The translations under genes and the position numbers were made by a program. From positions 22,815,446-22,879,445 of the forward strand of contig OY743172.1 of assembly GCA_963555705.1 (NCBI GenBank): DNA of 64,000 nt, given 5' to 3'. Shown here in pieces: positions 47,138-59,500 of the stretch. The notes beneath the pieces are model-generated. The model was given only the letters and a program-made list of their open reading frames with translations, had not been told where the DNA came from and ran no database searches. Every line of letters starts with the position of its first letter. The first letter of the stretch is position 1. Origin of the DNA: Ligustrum vulgare (taxonomy: Eukaryota > Streptophyta > Magnoliopsida > Lamiales > Oleaceae).

Positions 47138-47353
47138 TAGTGATGCGGGTACCCCAGACCTCGCCCTGTCCCGCGGGTTTTTCTTTGCCAAACCCGCTAC
47201 TCGTCGACTCGTTTATTTATTTTTTCAGTATTTTTTCCTTATTTATATTTTCTAATTAATTTATTCGGGGCGGCCAAACCTGCCCCCGTCCCCCCGACCC
47301 GCGGGGCGGGTTTTTTTCGCTCCATTCGAGTCTAATTTTTTTTGTCATCTCTA
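47138..47353. mobile_element. short hAT MITE, cccgcggggcggg type
   Basis: Termini TAGTGATGC / GTCATCTCTA. Flanks ctaaccaa (47130-47137) and ccaaccaa (47354-47361) match at 7 of 8. GC-rich ends carry 'cccgcgggt' and 'gcggggcggg'. Confidence 0.7.
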
Positions 47354-47361
47354 CCAACCAA

Positions 47362-49056
47362 ACTATAAATTATCGTCAATTTGGATTTTGATGGGTTTTG
47401 GGATATGATAAATTTCAGTAATGAAAAAAAAAATTCCATGAATCCAAAACTCGAGTGTACTTGATCTCATTAGGGGCGACTAGTTCAGACCGATTATTTC
47501 ACCCCGCTTGATTCGAGAACTGTCAATTATATATAAAAAAAATATAAAAATAAAATCATAAATGGGGCAATAATTAGGGTCCAGGGTCTCCCCACCCGAC
47601 CGGACCTGACTTATTACCATTCCTAATAACATATGATGAATTTCCAAAAAATCCACAAGAATCTTGTTAAAAATGGTTAAATTTCAAAAGAAGACTGATG
47701 TGTGTATTTTTAAGCTCAAATCATTTAAAATTTCTCTATAATGTATTTCTTATAAATCCTAGAGCTATTGAAGATACCTATACTTTTGAAGGACTTAATT
47801 AATTAAAATTCATTTAAATCTCAATTAAAGATATTTGCGTTGGAGTTTTTTGTGTATAGTGACACCAAAAACAGAATATTTATATAAAATATGTCCCGAC
47901 AAATGGACAGAATAACGGAAAGTAAACAAGAATAAGAAAAGAGAAGAAAATATGCAAAGTCGAGGCAAGTGTTGGATACTTTGTCCTTAAGTCTAATTTA
48001 TCCCGCAACGGTGCCTACGATTTATGGTAATCAACTTCCAAGATACAACAACTACCATTTGTGTTTGTAGCACTCCAAAACACAAGCACAACGAATCATA
48101 ATATGACTTTGTACTCCAAAAATGAATATGAAAAAGAAGAACCAAAATTATGCAATAAGAATACAAGAATTTTGTTTAAGAGCAGAAGAGAGAATGATAT
48201 TATATTTGCATATCATTGGTGTAAGGAACAGAACATCCCAAGGATCTTATTTATAGATGATGAAGAATTGTGGAAGAAGTGGTGTAGAGCCAAACATGCA
48301 TCACTTCAAAAGGACACGATTGTTCGGTCTACCACGTGATCGCATGGTTATAAGCCGCGCGATTGCACGCCTTTACGTGAAGCTGAATATTAAACAAAAA
48401 CAGTTTACGTGGGTCGCGAGTCTAAATAACATGCGATCGCATGGTCAAAATATTTGACCCTATTTTTGTCCTTATTCTTAATTTCTCATTCATCTAATAT
48501 TGATTTCGAGATGTCAAATATACATTTCAATACATGCAAAGAAATTTGAATTTTCTTTCTACACCCCGAAGCAGTGAAGTGGCAAACTATTTGTCTAAAC
48601 GGATTGGGTCGAGTCTAAATATTTGTCCGAAGTTGACACGAAGTCAATTTAGTCGTTTTCAACAATTAACCAGTTTCCAACAACTTATATTTAGAATGAT
48701 TTTTAAAATTCAACAAAGTCTCAATTGAGGACACAACAGTAAGTACCATCAATAACTCATGAAATTAGTCCATGTTTGATGGAGGTTAAAATAATTTTTT
48801 TAGTAAATCTTGATAAAAGTTAATGAAATATGAGGTTGAAAAGTTGTGAATCTCATAAAATAAGTTGTGAATCTCATAAAATAGTGGTTAAAAATTGACG
48901 AGAGAAAATGTGTATGCCTATATGTGGAGAACCCAAAACCCTCCCTTTAAAAGATACCATTTAATCGAAAAATTGGATAATATTTAAATTTTTGGTGCGT
49001 AGGACGCCAGGTGTCGACACGAAAGTGACTGAGGCAACACAGTTGAGTTGGTGATA
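47362..49056. other. repeat-derived intergenic DNA
   Basis: At about 47470-47630 a GC-rich stretch may be another hAT fragment (ends 'taggggcgac' and 'ccattccta', no TSD). The 48061-48457 frames lack known domains. A palindrome catgcgatcgcatg lies at about 48431. A GGTGTCGACACG word is at 49012. Confidence 0.4.
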
Positions 49057-49793
49057 TGATCCGGGATAGGAGCTCAAAGGAGAAGTCAAGTCACGGACGA
49101 CGCAACAACATTCGACATAGGAAAATGAACAATTTCCATGTTGGAAGCTAGTCGAGACGACGAGTGGATCAACCTCATTCAATGCGTCGAAGAAAATTGT
49201 GAAATAAATTCACGGCCGTAACATACACTACTCACGGCCGTAACTTACAGTGTCACGGCCGTAATGCAGTCTCTGTCAAATTATGAATTTCCGGAGAAAA
49301 AGGATTTACGGCCGTAAATAAAGTCTCACGGCCGTAACTGAGAATCAGAAAGGTTCTTACGGCCGTAAGGGAGTTAGTCACGGCCGTAAAGGCCAATACG
49401 CGTGAATTTTAGGGTTTTATTTATTTCCTTTTTTTTAGGTAGTTATTTCCTTATTTAATTAGAACTCTTAACCTAGATTTTGACCCTATTTATAGGGGTG
49501 TAATTTTCATTATTCAAACACAACTTTGATATTATTATTGAGAGGCAATTTGCTTTCATACTTTATTCTTTATTGAATAAAATCCGAATTTGCGAGTTTA
49601 ATTCTTGTTTGTTCAAATCTTGGGTGAGATTTATTTTCATTGTGATCAAGAGGTCAGCATATCTATTGATTGTGTTGGTTGCTTGGTTCAATTAATTTGA
49701 ATCAATCTCGAAATCGTGATTCTTTGGCGTTCTTGGGTCGATTCCAATAATTTGTGGGTTACGTAACTACAATTGCTACGTGGTTTGCATCAT
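49057..49793 (+). repeat. left arm of an inverted LTR pair
   Basis: 737 bp, TGATCCGGG...TTTGCATCA, the inverted copy of 49892-50640. Contains seven near-identical (T/C)ACGGCCGTAA palindromes between about 49211 and 49390. LTR nature is inferred from TG...CA ends and the PBS of its partner. Confidence 0.8.
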
Positions 49794-49891
49794 CTGAGCA
49801 GATAATCATAAAAATCAAACTGGATAGAAAACTCAAGAAAACAAAATAAAGATATAACCTTGATTTTTGGAGCCTAAGCTCTGATACCAGA

Positions 49892-50640
49892 TGATGCAAA
49901 CCACGTAGCAATTGTAGCTACGCAACCTACAAATTATTGGAATCGACCCAAGAACGCCAAAGAATCACGATTTCGAGATTGATTCAAATTAATTGAACCA
50001 AGCAACCAACACAATCAATAGATATGCTGACCTCTTGATCACAATGAAAATAAATCTCACCCAAGATTTGAACAAACAAGAATTAAACTCGCAAGTTTGG
50101 ATTTTTTTCAATAAAGAATAAAGTATGAAAGCAAATTGCCTTTCAATAATAACATCAAAGTTGTGTTTGAATAATGAAAATTACACCCCTATAAATAGGG
50201 TCAAAATCTAGGTTAAGAGTTCTAATTAAACAAGGAAACAACTACCTAAAAATAAGGAAATAAATAAAACCCTAAAATTTACGCGTATTGGCGACTAACT
50301 CCCTTACGGCCGTAAGAAGCTTTCTGATTCTCAGTTACGGCCGTGAGCCTTTATTTACGGCCGTAAATTCTTTTTCCCCGGAAATTCATAATTTGGCTGA
50401 GACTGCATTACGGCCGTGACACTGTAAGTTACGGCCGTGAGTAGTGTATGTTACGACCGTGAGTAGTGTATTATACGGCCGTGAATTTGTGATTTCACAA
50501 TTTTCTTCGACGCATTGAATGAGGTTGATCCACTCGTCGTCTCGACTAGCTTCCAACATGGAAATTGTTCATTTTCCTATCTCGAATTTTGTTGCGTCGT
50601 CCGTGACTTGACTTCTCCTTTGAGCTCCTATCCCGGATCA
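49892..50640 (-). repeat. right arm of the inverted LTR pair, with PBS
   Basis: 749 bp. On the minus strand it starts TGATCCGGG, ends GCATCA, and after 2 nt comes TGGTATCAGAGC (49889-49878), the initiator-Met tRNA PBS. Carries seven ACGGCCGT-type sites, one mutated to ACGACCGT. Only 98 bp (49794-49891) separate the arms. The terminal word TGATGCAAACC resembles the Reina-like LTR at 23017, suggesting a related family. Confidence 0.8.
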
Positions 50641-50792
50641 CATAAGTTGGTGTCGACACCAACACTATTTTCAAGGCAAAATAGTTTGGTGTTGGGATCT
50701 AGAATTTCGGTGTCGACATGTAATGATCAAAAACCAACCTTTTACCTTGAAATTACAATTTTAAGAGTATACTTGATAAAAATATAAAACTG

Positions 50793-50831
<39 letters not shown>

Positions 50832-50920
50832 GATTGCTAAAAACCTATTATAGACGAGGTTTAGGAAGACGTTACAAAACGACTCAAAACTTCCTCTTCC
50901 CTATTTTAAAACAAAACTAA
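50641..50920. repeat. GGTGTCGACACC-bearing LTR-like flank with (CA)n
   Basis: GGTGTCGACACC at about 50649 and GGTGTCGACATG at about 50709; (CA)n at about 50794-50827. Two more perfect copies lie near 51757 and 51789. Likely remains of another LTR family. Confidence 0.4.
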
Positions 50921-50989
50921 TTCATAACTTTAAACTTCTTCACCGGGGAAATCATCTGAGTATTCATAGTCCATGGTATCACTATCATA

Positions 50990-51495
50990 AAAGTCCACAA
51001 AAAAGTGTGAACGCAAAAATTGAGAGAGAGAGAGAGAGCAGGGAAGTCGCGATATGTGACATACGTCTTCCACGTATGGGTCTTCGTTACGTACATATAA
51101 TACCGCCCATCAGATGACTTGTTCCACTCCTGAGAGATCACTTCAAAATTATCAAGGTGCAACATCTACAAATTGAAAACATGAAAAAACATGAATTGAA
51201 AATTCAATGAGTAATTCGATACACATGTAAGTACTTTTCAAAAATATGATTTCAAGGCCCGATTATAGATTATCTCCTCTACCCCAAAGCGCTCAACATT
51301 ATAACAATACGGATATCGATAAAATGGCCATAAACATGTTACTTCGGATTCCGTATCCTTTAGGGTTTCTACATCCCTGTCATCTTTCCTCCCATTCGAC
51401 TCCAATAGGGTTACTAGATCACTATGTCGTTCGTCGAAGCCGCCTTGGAGTCGCAAGGTCCTCACGACCAACATCCATATCCCAACATCATACAT
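50990..51495 (-). pseudogene. possible cystatin-like gene fragment, two exons
   Basis: Minus strand. Exon-like block 51495-51238 contains WPFYRYPYCYNVERFGVEEI. The second block, after an AG acceptor at about 51166, reads HLDNFEVISQEWNKSSDGRY, then YMYVTKTHTWKTYV. The spacing resembles plant cystatin/monellin-fold proteins (N-terminal helix, then FE-V--...YY-Y-T---). A TGA precedes the best donor, so it looks broken. Assignment is tentative. Confidence 0.3.
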
Positions 51496-51699
51496 TGATT
51501 ATCGAGGGAGCTATAGTTCAAATCTATAATCTTTACTTGAAAATGCTTCTTTTTTGAATCATATTACATTCAATACCATCGCCAATACGCATCGAAAGCA
51601 TTTCATCAAGAATTAACTTCGCACATAATGCATCACACAAAAGGGTGTATCGAATATTCACAACTTTTGATGATTATACATTATCTATCAACTTGAAAA

Positions 51700-52750
51700 T
51701 CATAGAATAACTTCATATCATGATTAGAACCAAAAATAAATGAGGTGTCTACATAGGTGTCGACACCATGTTCATCGTTCTTCATTTGGTGTCGACACCA
51801 AGCGTATTTTCAGAGATTGAAACTCCATTTCTGTGATCCTTTTGATCCACAAACCTTATGTTTTGATGAATAATTTTGAGGAAACAAGTTTGGTGATCAA
51901 AGATACAACTTCTATAGATTAAAACATGATTTTGGTAAGAAATCCCTACCTAGGGTTTTTGAAAGAGGGAAACGAATTCTGTAGCATTTTGGATCTGATT
52001 TCTAATATGTTTCTTCATTTAAAACCATCCCTATTTATAGAGGAAGATGGTCGCACGAATTGAAGCAAGGTTTTGAATGTATAGGATTAAAACTTTGCTT
52101 CAAGGTTAAGAAATATTATTTTAATAGCCAAACATGAGTTGTAATTCCTTTTTTCACGCAAGCTGGAGCTAGACAAGGAAGCTAGGAGGTGAATCATGTG
52201 AGCTATGGATGAAGATAAGGTTGTAGGGAGCCACCTCATGCTTTATTCTCCAGATTTCATAGTTTCAAGTGGTTGTTTTTGAGCTCAATTTTGAGGTAGT
52301 AAATGAACTCCAAATTGGTTGTTCCTGGTCTCATTTCAAATTACTCATATGGTACTTTCATATGAAATTTGTTTCACAATATTTGGTTAACCAAGGTGGA
52401 AGTTATGGCGTCTCAAAGCTAGCCCGTCGATGCTGTCTTTTTAGGTCGTTTAGTCGAAGAGCCAACTTTGAAAATTCGTTACAAGTTGTACATTAATCGA
52501 AAGGACGAACCGATTTCAGGTCCTCGAAGCTAACTTCTATTACTTATCCGTACTTATATATTATGCATTTATCAAAGGTGGTAAGTGGTCAAACGAATAT
52601 TCTAAAGAATGACGTTAATTCACATTTTATTAACTTTTTCTTTCCAAAATAATTTCCATTTTCTTTCCTAATTCTCATAAGTATTAAAAAATATATTTAT
52701 TACGTAAGTACGAGTAAATGAGGACATCATAATTTTTTCGGAGCGTTACA
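51700..52750 (+). mobile_element. gypsy LTR-like sequence ending at 52750
   Basis: The right end CGGAGCGTTACA is the LTR end form of the chromovirus-type LTRs in this window (reverse complement TGTAACGCTCCG). Left boundary and TSD not found. Contains two GGTGTCGACACC palindromes. Confidence 0.4.
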
Positions 52751-53557
52751 CTATTGTTAAAAAGTGGTTTGAAAAATTGCCTAGTTTATAAACTGATTTA
52801 TAAAAAAAAACATATGCTAATATATGGATTTCAAATCTAAAAATACATATCACAAATTATTTTGAAATTTCACTATTTCCAAAGAGATTCTTATGACTTA
52901 TGTGAAAATATATTCAAATTCAAGAAATTCATTAGAATTTACCATCTTTTGAAATCCATAAAAATCTCGGTAGAGGACACCTCCTTTAATTTGAAGATCT
53001 ATGATTATCCCAAAAAATTACATTTAAGTGGAAATTACACCTTCCCATGTTTTTCAGCTTTCAATTTCAATAATCAGGTATAAGAAATATTCATACAAAA
53101 ATCAGATGGTAATTTAATTATTATATTAATAATAATATTTTAAAATTAAATAATCAACACCACACCCCAAATTCGAACGAAACCCTAGTTGAATTCAAAT
53201 TCAGTTATCTTCTCATCTCTCTCTATCCTCCATTGCTCTCTATCGTTCCCCGCCGTAGAAGATCGTCAATAGTGCAATGATGATATACGCAGTGTCGCAC
53301 CATTGCTTCGAACATAGATTGCCTCGGCCATTTCAGTAAGTGACGCAACCTTGAGGTAGCGGCGCCACTGCTAGATCTTCCTCAAGCTTGTAGCGGTGCT
53401 GCTGCTTTTCGTGTTTTGCAACGGCGCGCTACTTCTTGCGTTTTGGAATTTTGGACACGGTGTACAATTTTGCTAGTGGTGGTGGAGGCCGTGATGGAGA
53501 GGCGGCCACTGACAGAGGAAATTTTGAGAGTAGAATGACGTCGCACCGCTCTGTGGT
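52751..53557. other. intergenic, no supported gene
   Basis: A fragment of the 'gtttggtaac' repeat near 52760. A pyrimidine-rich leader-like stretch ('cttctcatctctctctatcc') at about 53207 precedes GC-rich sequence, possibly an ancient first exon or a TE leader; no start codon with a long frame follows. Confidence 0.4.
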
Positions 53558-53722
53558 TGTAAATATGTAGGCGGCTGGTGGTGGTGCCTGTAAGCAAGTC
53601 ACAGCATCGTCGCGTGGTGGCTATGGAGGGTGGTGTGGTTTGTAAATACGTAGGCGGCTGGTGGTGGTGCCTGTAAGCAAGTCACAGCGTCGTCGCGTGG
53701 TGGCTATGGAGTGCGGTGTGGT
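53558..53722. repeat. 83-bp tandem duplication, GC-rich
   Basis: Unit from 'tgtaaataygtaggcggctg' at 53558 and again at 53641, with a few substitutions. The surrounding gtggtgg-rich DNA continues to about 54010. Confidence 0.8.
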
Positions 53723-54070
53723 TGTTGTTTTTTATGTTTTTGTGGTTGTGATTGTAATTTTAGTGTGGTGGAGGTGGTGGTGTAGGTGATGGTGGAGGCG
53801 GTGGTGGTGATGGTGGAGGTGGCCACCAGCGGTGTAAATGCAGTAATAGATGGTGGTTTTTAGTGGTGGTGGTGGTGATTGTTAAATGTGAATTTTTGTG
53901 ACCGAATAATTTATTTTTATTTTTTTTTGGCGGCGGCGATGTGGCGATGGGCCTCGACGTTGAGATGGTGGTGGTTGTGAGCTGATGGTGGTGAGAATGT
54001 GACGTGTGCAAGTTTTCGGATATACTGTGACCTAATAATTAATAAGTGAATTGTGACTTAAGATTGGTGA

Positions 54071-54434
54071 CCTCATAGTTTGATAAGTTGTGACTTAAAA
54101 ATAACCCGGGATTGATTAATTTAAAACTTGTGGCCTTGCAATTATTTGTGACTTGATAAAACTATTATTGTGACCTACTATTTTGATAAATTGTGACTCT
54201 AAAATTATTTGTGACTTAAACAATTTACATTTTGTAACTTGAATTTATTTTACCTCATAATTTGATAAGTTGTAACCTAGAAATAATTCAGGATTGATCA
54301 ATTTAAAACTTGTGACCTTGCAATTATTTGTGACTTGATAAAACTGTTATTGTGACCTACTATTTTGATAAATTGTGACCCTAAAATTATTTGTGACTTA
54401 AGCAATTTACATTTTGTAACCTGAATTTATCTTG
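54071..54434. repeat. 182-bp tandem duplication with recurring TTGTGACYT
   Basis: Copies start 'cctcataRtttgataagttg' at 54071 and 54253. Within each, TTGTGACCT/TTGTGACTT recurs every 20-40 bp, also just outside (54020-54070, 54435-54450). Confidence 0.75.
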
Positions 54435-54850
54435 TATTGTGACCTGAATTTATATAATTAATAAAAAAAACTAATTATTTCATTTAGTTAAATAGATACC
54501 TGATTTTTGAAATTTTTTAAGTTATATCTTAAAATTGAAATTATGTATTCTAAACACCTTATATATGTATTTTTCCCTACATTTAATTTAATATAACAAA
54601 TTAGAGAGAGCATTTTTCACAACTTCAAAAAATGGACGAACACAAATGGCAGCAGAAGAAGAATGAATGCAATAAATCAAATCAAAAATTTCTAAAGAGT
54701 TTGTTTAGCAACACGAATCACTGAAATTTTTTAATCAATGAATTTGACTTTGCAAAACAATAATTTTAAGGAGATATAATTTAATAATTTATGAACATTT
54801 TTAGGGGACATTCTGAAGTGATACACATTCATTAGTTGATGAAAAAGTAA

Positions 54851-55753
54851 GGTCATGTTCTCTTTATTGTTTTCAGCCCGTTTTGAGTTTTCGATTTTCG
54901 AAAATGCGTTCACTTTGCCCATTTTTAGAAATTCGTTTTCAAAAAAAAAAAAAAAAAAAACAAAGGAAATTCAAAACGAGTTTATTGCATTTTGGATATT
55001 TTGTGTTAAAAAGTTCAAAACCCGCGTTTTGGACCTTTTTTTTTTTTTAAATGTGAGACACTTCCTTCACTTGAAATTCTTATGTTATTTTGTCATTATA
55101 TATAGATCCATGTTAAGATTATTTTTGAGTTATTGTAAATGTGAGACACTTCCTTCACTTGAAGTTCTTATGTTATTTTGTCATTATATATAAATGCGAG
55201 ACAATTCCTTCACTTGAAGTTCTTATGTTATTTTTCCATTATATATAAATCCATGTTAAGATTTTTTTTGTGTAAATGTGAGACACTTCCTTCACTTGAA
55301 GTTCTTATATTATTTTGTCATTATATATAAATTCATGTTAATATTTTTTTTTTTGTAATTTTTTTTATGTGAGACACTTCCTTCACTTGAAACTCTTATG
55401 TTATTTTGCCATTATATATAGATCCATGTTAAGATTTTGTTGGTATGAAGTTGAATTTTTGTTTAGCTGAAACAATATTAATGATGAATTTATTGACATA
55501 AAGAACTAACTGATTTATTGACATTAAAATTAATGTAATTCAACGAATCAACCATTTTTTACATATAAAATATCACAAAATAAATATATCATAAAATTAC
55601 AAGTAAACGCATTTTTCAAATTTCTATTTTTGAAAACAGTTTTCCAAAATCACAAAGAGAACATGTTTTCAGCAATCCGAAAATAAACAACCAAAATCCA
55701 AAATTCAAAATAAAATTCAAAACTCAAAATCGAAACACAAAGAAAACGGTCTC
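54851..55753. mobile_element. PIF/Harbinger-type non-autonomous element, TSD TAA
   Basis: Left end ggtcatgttctctttattg and right end (reverse complement) gagaccgttttctttgtg are related; TAA flanks both (54848-54850, 55754-55756). Inside are five copies of 'gtgagacacttccttcactt' at 55053, 55141, 55196, 55278 and 55369, spaced 55-91 bp, and an A18-like run near 54942. No transposase. Confidence 0.65.
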
Positions 55754-56419
55754 TAAGTGGTCGGGTAATTATTTTCAGCAATTAATAAATATACGTCATA
55801 TCATAATATTCTGTAAAAATATTAATATAAATTAATGTCCAGAGAATGTTGGCAGGAATATAGAGACGATCATCACATCTCACATCTATAATTTTGCTGT
55901 TTTGTATCGAACCTTATGATTTTAATACATATGTTAATGTTAATTAATGTAGTTTCTCCGAATCAATTATAATTGATTATTTGTATTTTTTGGTAAAATA
56001 TGAGATTGAAAATTCAGAGAGAAAAAATATTCATAATTAATAAGTAGTTTGAAAAATTGTGTAATTTATAAATAAATTTATAAATAAATTTTCATTCTTA
56101 TGCTGTCGAACAGAAAGTAAATTCAAAGAGAAGTGTAATAATTCAAATTCCATTCTTATGGCTGTCGAATGGAAAGTAAATTCAGACTGTATTTGGTATT
56201 GTTTAAAAAAAAGTTTTTTTAAATAAATAGTAATTTTTAGAAGAATGAATTATTTAAATTTTGTTGAAAAATTAAATATAATAAGTTTGATTTTTAATGA
56301 ATAATTAAAATTAAGTAACGTAAACAAAAAGAGAAATTTTTAATGAAAAACCAAAAAAAAGGGCTCAAAGAAAAGTGTAGATTGAAGAGTGCCAGAATAT
56401 TTCCCGGCCCCACGGTCCC

Positions 56420-56540
56420 ACCTACCTACGTACCTACTTACACCCTTTAACAGCCCAACCGAGGAGAGAACAAGAGATACAGTGAGAATATTTCCTTCCC
56501 TGAAGCCCAACTGAGGAGAGAACAAGAGAGACAGTGAGAG
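56420..56540 (+). promoter_or_regulatory. AC element and duplicated leader of reductase gene 2
   Basis: ACCTACC at 56420-56426 and a further 'acctac' at about 56432 match the AC/MYB-binding elements of phenylpropanoid promoters. A block starting cccaacYgaggagagaacaa is tandemly repeated at about 56454 and 56507, just before the ATG. Confidence 0.45.
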
Positions 56541-56541
56541 A

Positions 56542-59500
56542 ATGAGCATGGCAACGAAGACGGTGTGCGTAACAGGAGCATCAGGATACATAGCTTCATG
56601 GATCGTTAAGTTCTTGCTTCAGCGTGGTTATACTGTTAAAGCATCTGTTCGCGACCTCAGTTAGTCCCCTCTCTCTTCTTTGATTCAACTCTTAATCTAA
56701 CTTCGTTGAACGATCATTTACGATATGAGTTATTTTCTTTGATTGTATTTCCATGGGTATTTTGATAAAGTGAAGTATTATCAGTAAGATTAGGAGATGT
56801 CAGTCCTCTTTCCCCGATTTCAACTTTTGATCTAGTTACGATGATTTCACGATATGGATTACCCTACTTTTTATTGGGAGATTAATAACTCCCTATTTAT
56901 TGTCTTGTATCATTTCATGATACGGTTTATTTTTTTAAAATGTTAAGCTTTACATTTAATTTTTAGGGAAATAAAAATCATTCCTGCTTGAGGGCATATC
57001 CAACAGTTGACCCCAAATGAATAGCACCCATTTTTGTTATAATTTCTTAATGTTTTTACCTGGATTATAAATTTGTTAATTAATGACTTTAATTTGAATT
57101 AATAACTAGTTCGTAGAATTGACCAAATTAAAAATAGTCATTTTTCTCGGGAAAAACTCTTGATGTTGAACAGAAAAATACACCCGGTGGCCACAGATTC
57201 CCTAAGTTAAATGATGTGATCGAAACTTAATTTTCAAAGTTAGTGTATTCCTCCCACAAATGTTCAATTAAGGCATTGCGAACTGCATAATGAGCATCGC
57301 TACTTCTGATTTGTCAGTGCAAGAAATTCTTGAATTTAAATTAACAATTACAGAATTATAACATTTGAAATTAAATAATAATAATTATAATATTTACAAT
57401 TACGAGTATTACAATAACGGCAAATTATTGGACAAATTATGAATTTTTAACATTTCAATTACATATGATAAGGAAAATAAAAAAGGCCAACCCCAAATTT
57501 GGGGTCCTCTGGGAGATGACCTGAGTAATTTATCAGAAATTCTATTATTGCATTTAAAATTAACCCATTAACTGAATCGAAACTTATTCATGCGGGGGGG
57601 GGGGGGGGGGGGGGGGAAATTGAACTCTGTTTTGTTAATTATTTTAACGAGTTCTCCGTATCTTTTTATTTTAACTAGTTCTCCGTATCTTTCTTTTTAA
57701 TTTTATATTCCGAGAAAAATTTATTTTACCATAGCAAATTTTTTGGTGAGGAAATTTGGGGGATAATTTCTGAGATGCATTTGTTCAATATTTATACATG
57801 TTCTATTTATATATGGAATATTTGGATTCGCAGAGGATCCAAAGAAGACAGAGCACTTACTTGCACTTGATGGAGCCAAAGAGAGACTGCACTTGTTGAA
57901 AGCAAACCTACTGGAACAAGGATCCTTTGATGCTGTAGTTGATGGCTGTGAAGGCGTTTTTCATACTGCATCTCCTTTCTTCCTTGCAGCCGCAGATCCA
58001 CAGGTTCCTACTACCTCAATCCTTTTTATACTTTTGGTTGTGGATTCTTATGCCAGACTTCGTTTTATCGAGAAGGAGAAATAAATGAAAACTCCAGGGA
58101 GCTCCTTTCATTTTTCCCTGAAGGTAAACATGCTGTGCTAATAGTCACAACAATTGGGGGAATCCAAATATTGTAATGTCAAGTTATTTTGTTACAGAAT
58201 GAAGAAATTATCATCGACAACTTATCTCCATTCTTCCGTGTCTATCTAACTAATTCTGTTAGTTTGAACAAAGGTTTTTTTATGGCAAAAGAGTGATGAT
58301 ATACAAAAATTGCCATGAAAGTGCAGAACGGTACAAAATGTTGCTTATGTAGGAAGAACAGGTTCTTTCTTTGACCTTCCCAAAAGCTTATTCCACTTTG
58401 CAAGGTATCAGTAATCTGGTCAATCATAATTTATTATTCTGAAAGCATTGAAAATAGAAAATTTTCTAAATTAAATGGATGAAGAGATAACAAAATAAAA
58501 ATGTAATTTCCACTATTTTGAAATGTTGATGTAATACGTAATATGAGTCAAATCAACCAGAGTAGTCAACTTTTTAAAGTCTTCACTAGAAAGGAAATGA
58601 TGTATACATAAGGAAAGCTGGGTGCAATGGAAATTGCAAGCTCAACTTGGGGTAAAAGCAATTTGTTTATCTTTACATCTGTTCAAAGTTATCATTTCAA
58701 ATACGTTGGTGGGACACACTTGAAACATTGAGTACATCTTATGTTTAAGGTAAAAGAGAGGTAATATCCAAACTTGTGTAGCTGAGGCTGAGCCTGCAGT
58801 TGCCAAATGTAATGCTTGATAACATTTTGGGTGCTTGTCAATCAATCAACATAGTATTTATATTCATGCTTCTCATATTCATGTTTGAGAAGCATTATTT
58901 ACTTTTTTTCACTCTCTTCTTCAGGCTGAATTGATTGATCCTGCTCTCAAAGGGACGCTCAATGTTCTCGAATCATGTGCAAAAACACCATCTGTTAAAA
59001 GAGTCATTTTGACATCTTCTATAGCTGCAGTTGCTTACAGTGGCAAGCCTCGAACACCCGAGGTCGTAGTTGATGAAACTTGGTGGACTAATGTGGAGGT
59101 CTGCAAAGAAATGAAGGTGCGTAATGTTCCTCAGCTTTCACTATGATATATGTTAATCTGTAATTGAAGGCAGATACTTATATAGCTTTGATGGGGCTTT
59201 TGTAGTCATTGACCATTTAATGTTTGTAGTTTTGGTTTTTCGTTCCCTGAGAACCAAGTTAACTAATCCGTGGAGGATACAAATTTTCTATGTTAAGTAA
59301 CGATCAGAATTCAAGAATTAACTATCTTGCAACAAATGATAACAGCAATAAATAAATCAATGTTATGAATAGTAAATTAATATACCAAAATTTGGGGACA
59401 GTTCTTTAAGCAGTGTACTCGTGAGAAATATCAGAGCAGGTAATCATGTTTGTTGCCATACAAATGCTCGTAAATATTTGTGTATAGGGTAACCTGGTTA

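Noticed and set aside
48061..48457. 92-aa and 66-aa frames as a small gene
   Set aside because: No motif, no splice logic, and the surroundings look repeat-derived.
48961..50787. Two matching frames starting MNEVDPLVVSTSFQHGNCSF as a duplicated gene
   Set aside because: They are the same LTR sequence read in the two inverted arms; the frames diverge after the shared part and lack domains.
53760..54011. 83-aa Pro/His/Thr-rich frame
   Set aside because: Translation of gtggtgg simple sequence; no domain and no start context.
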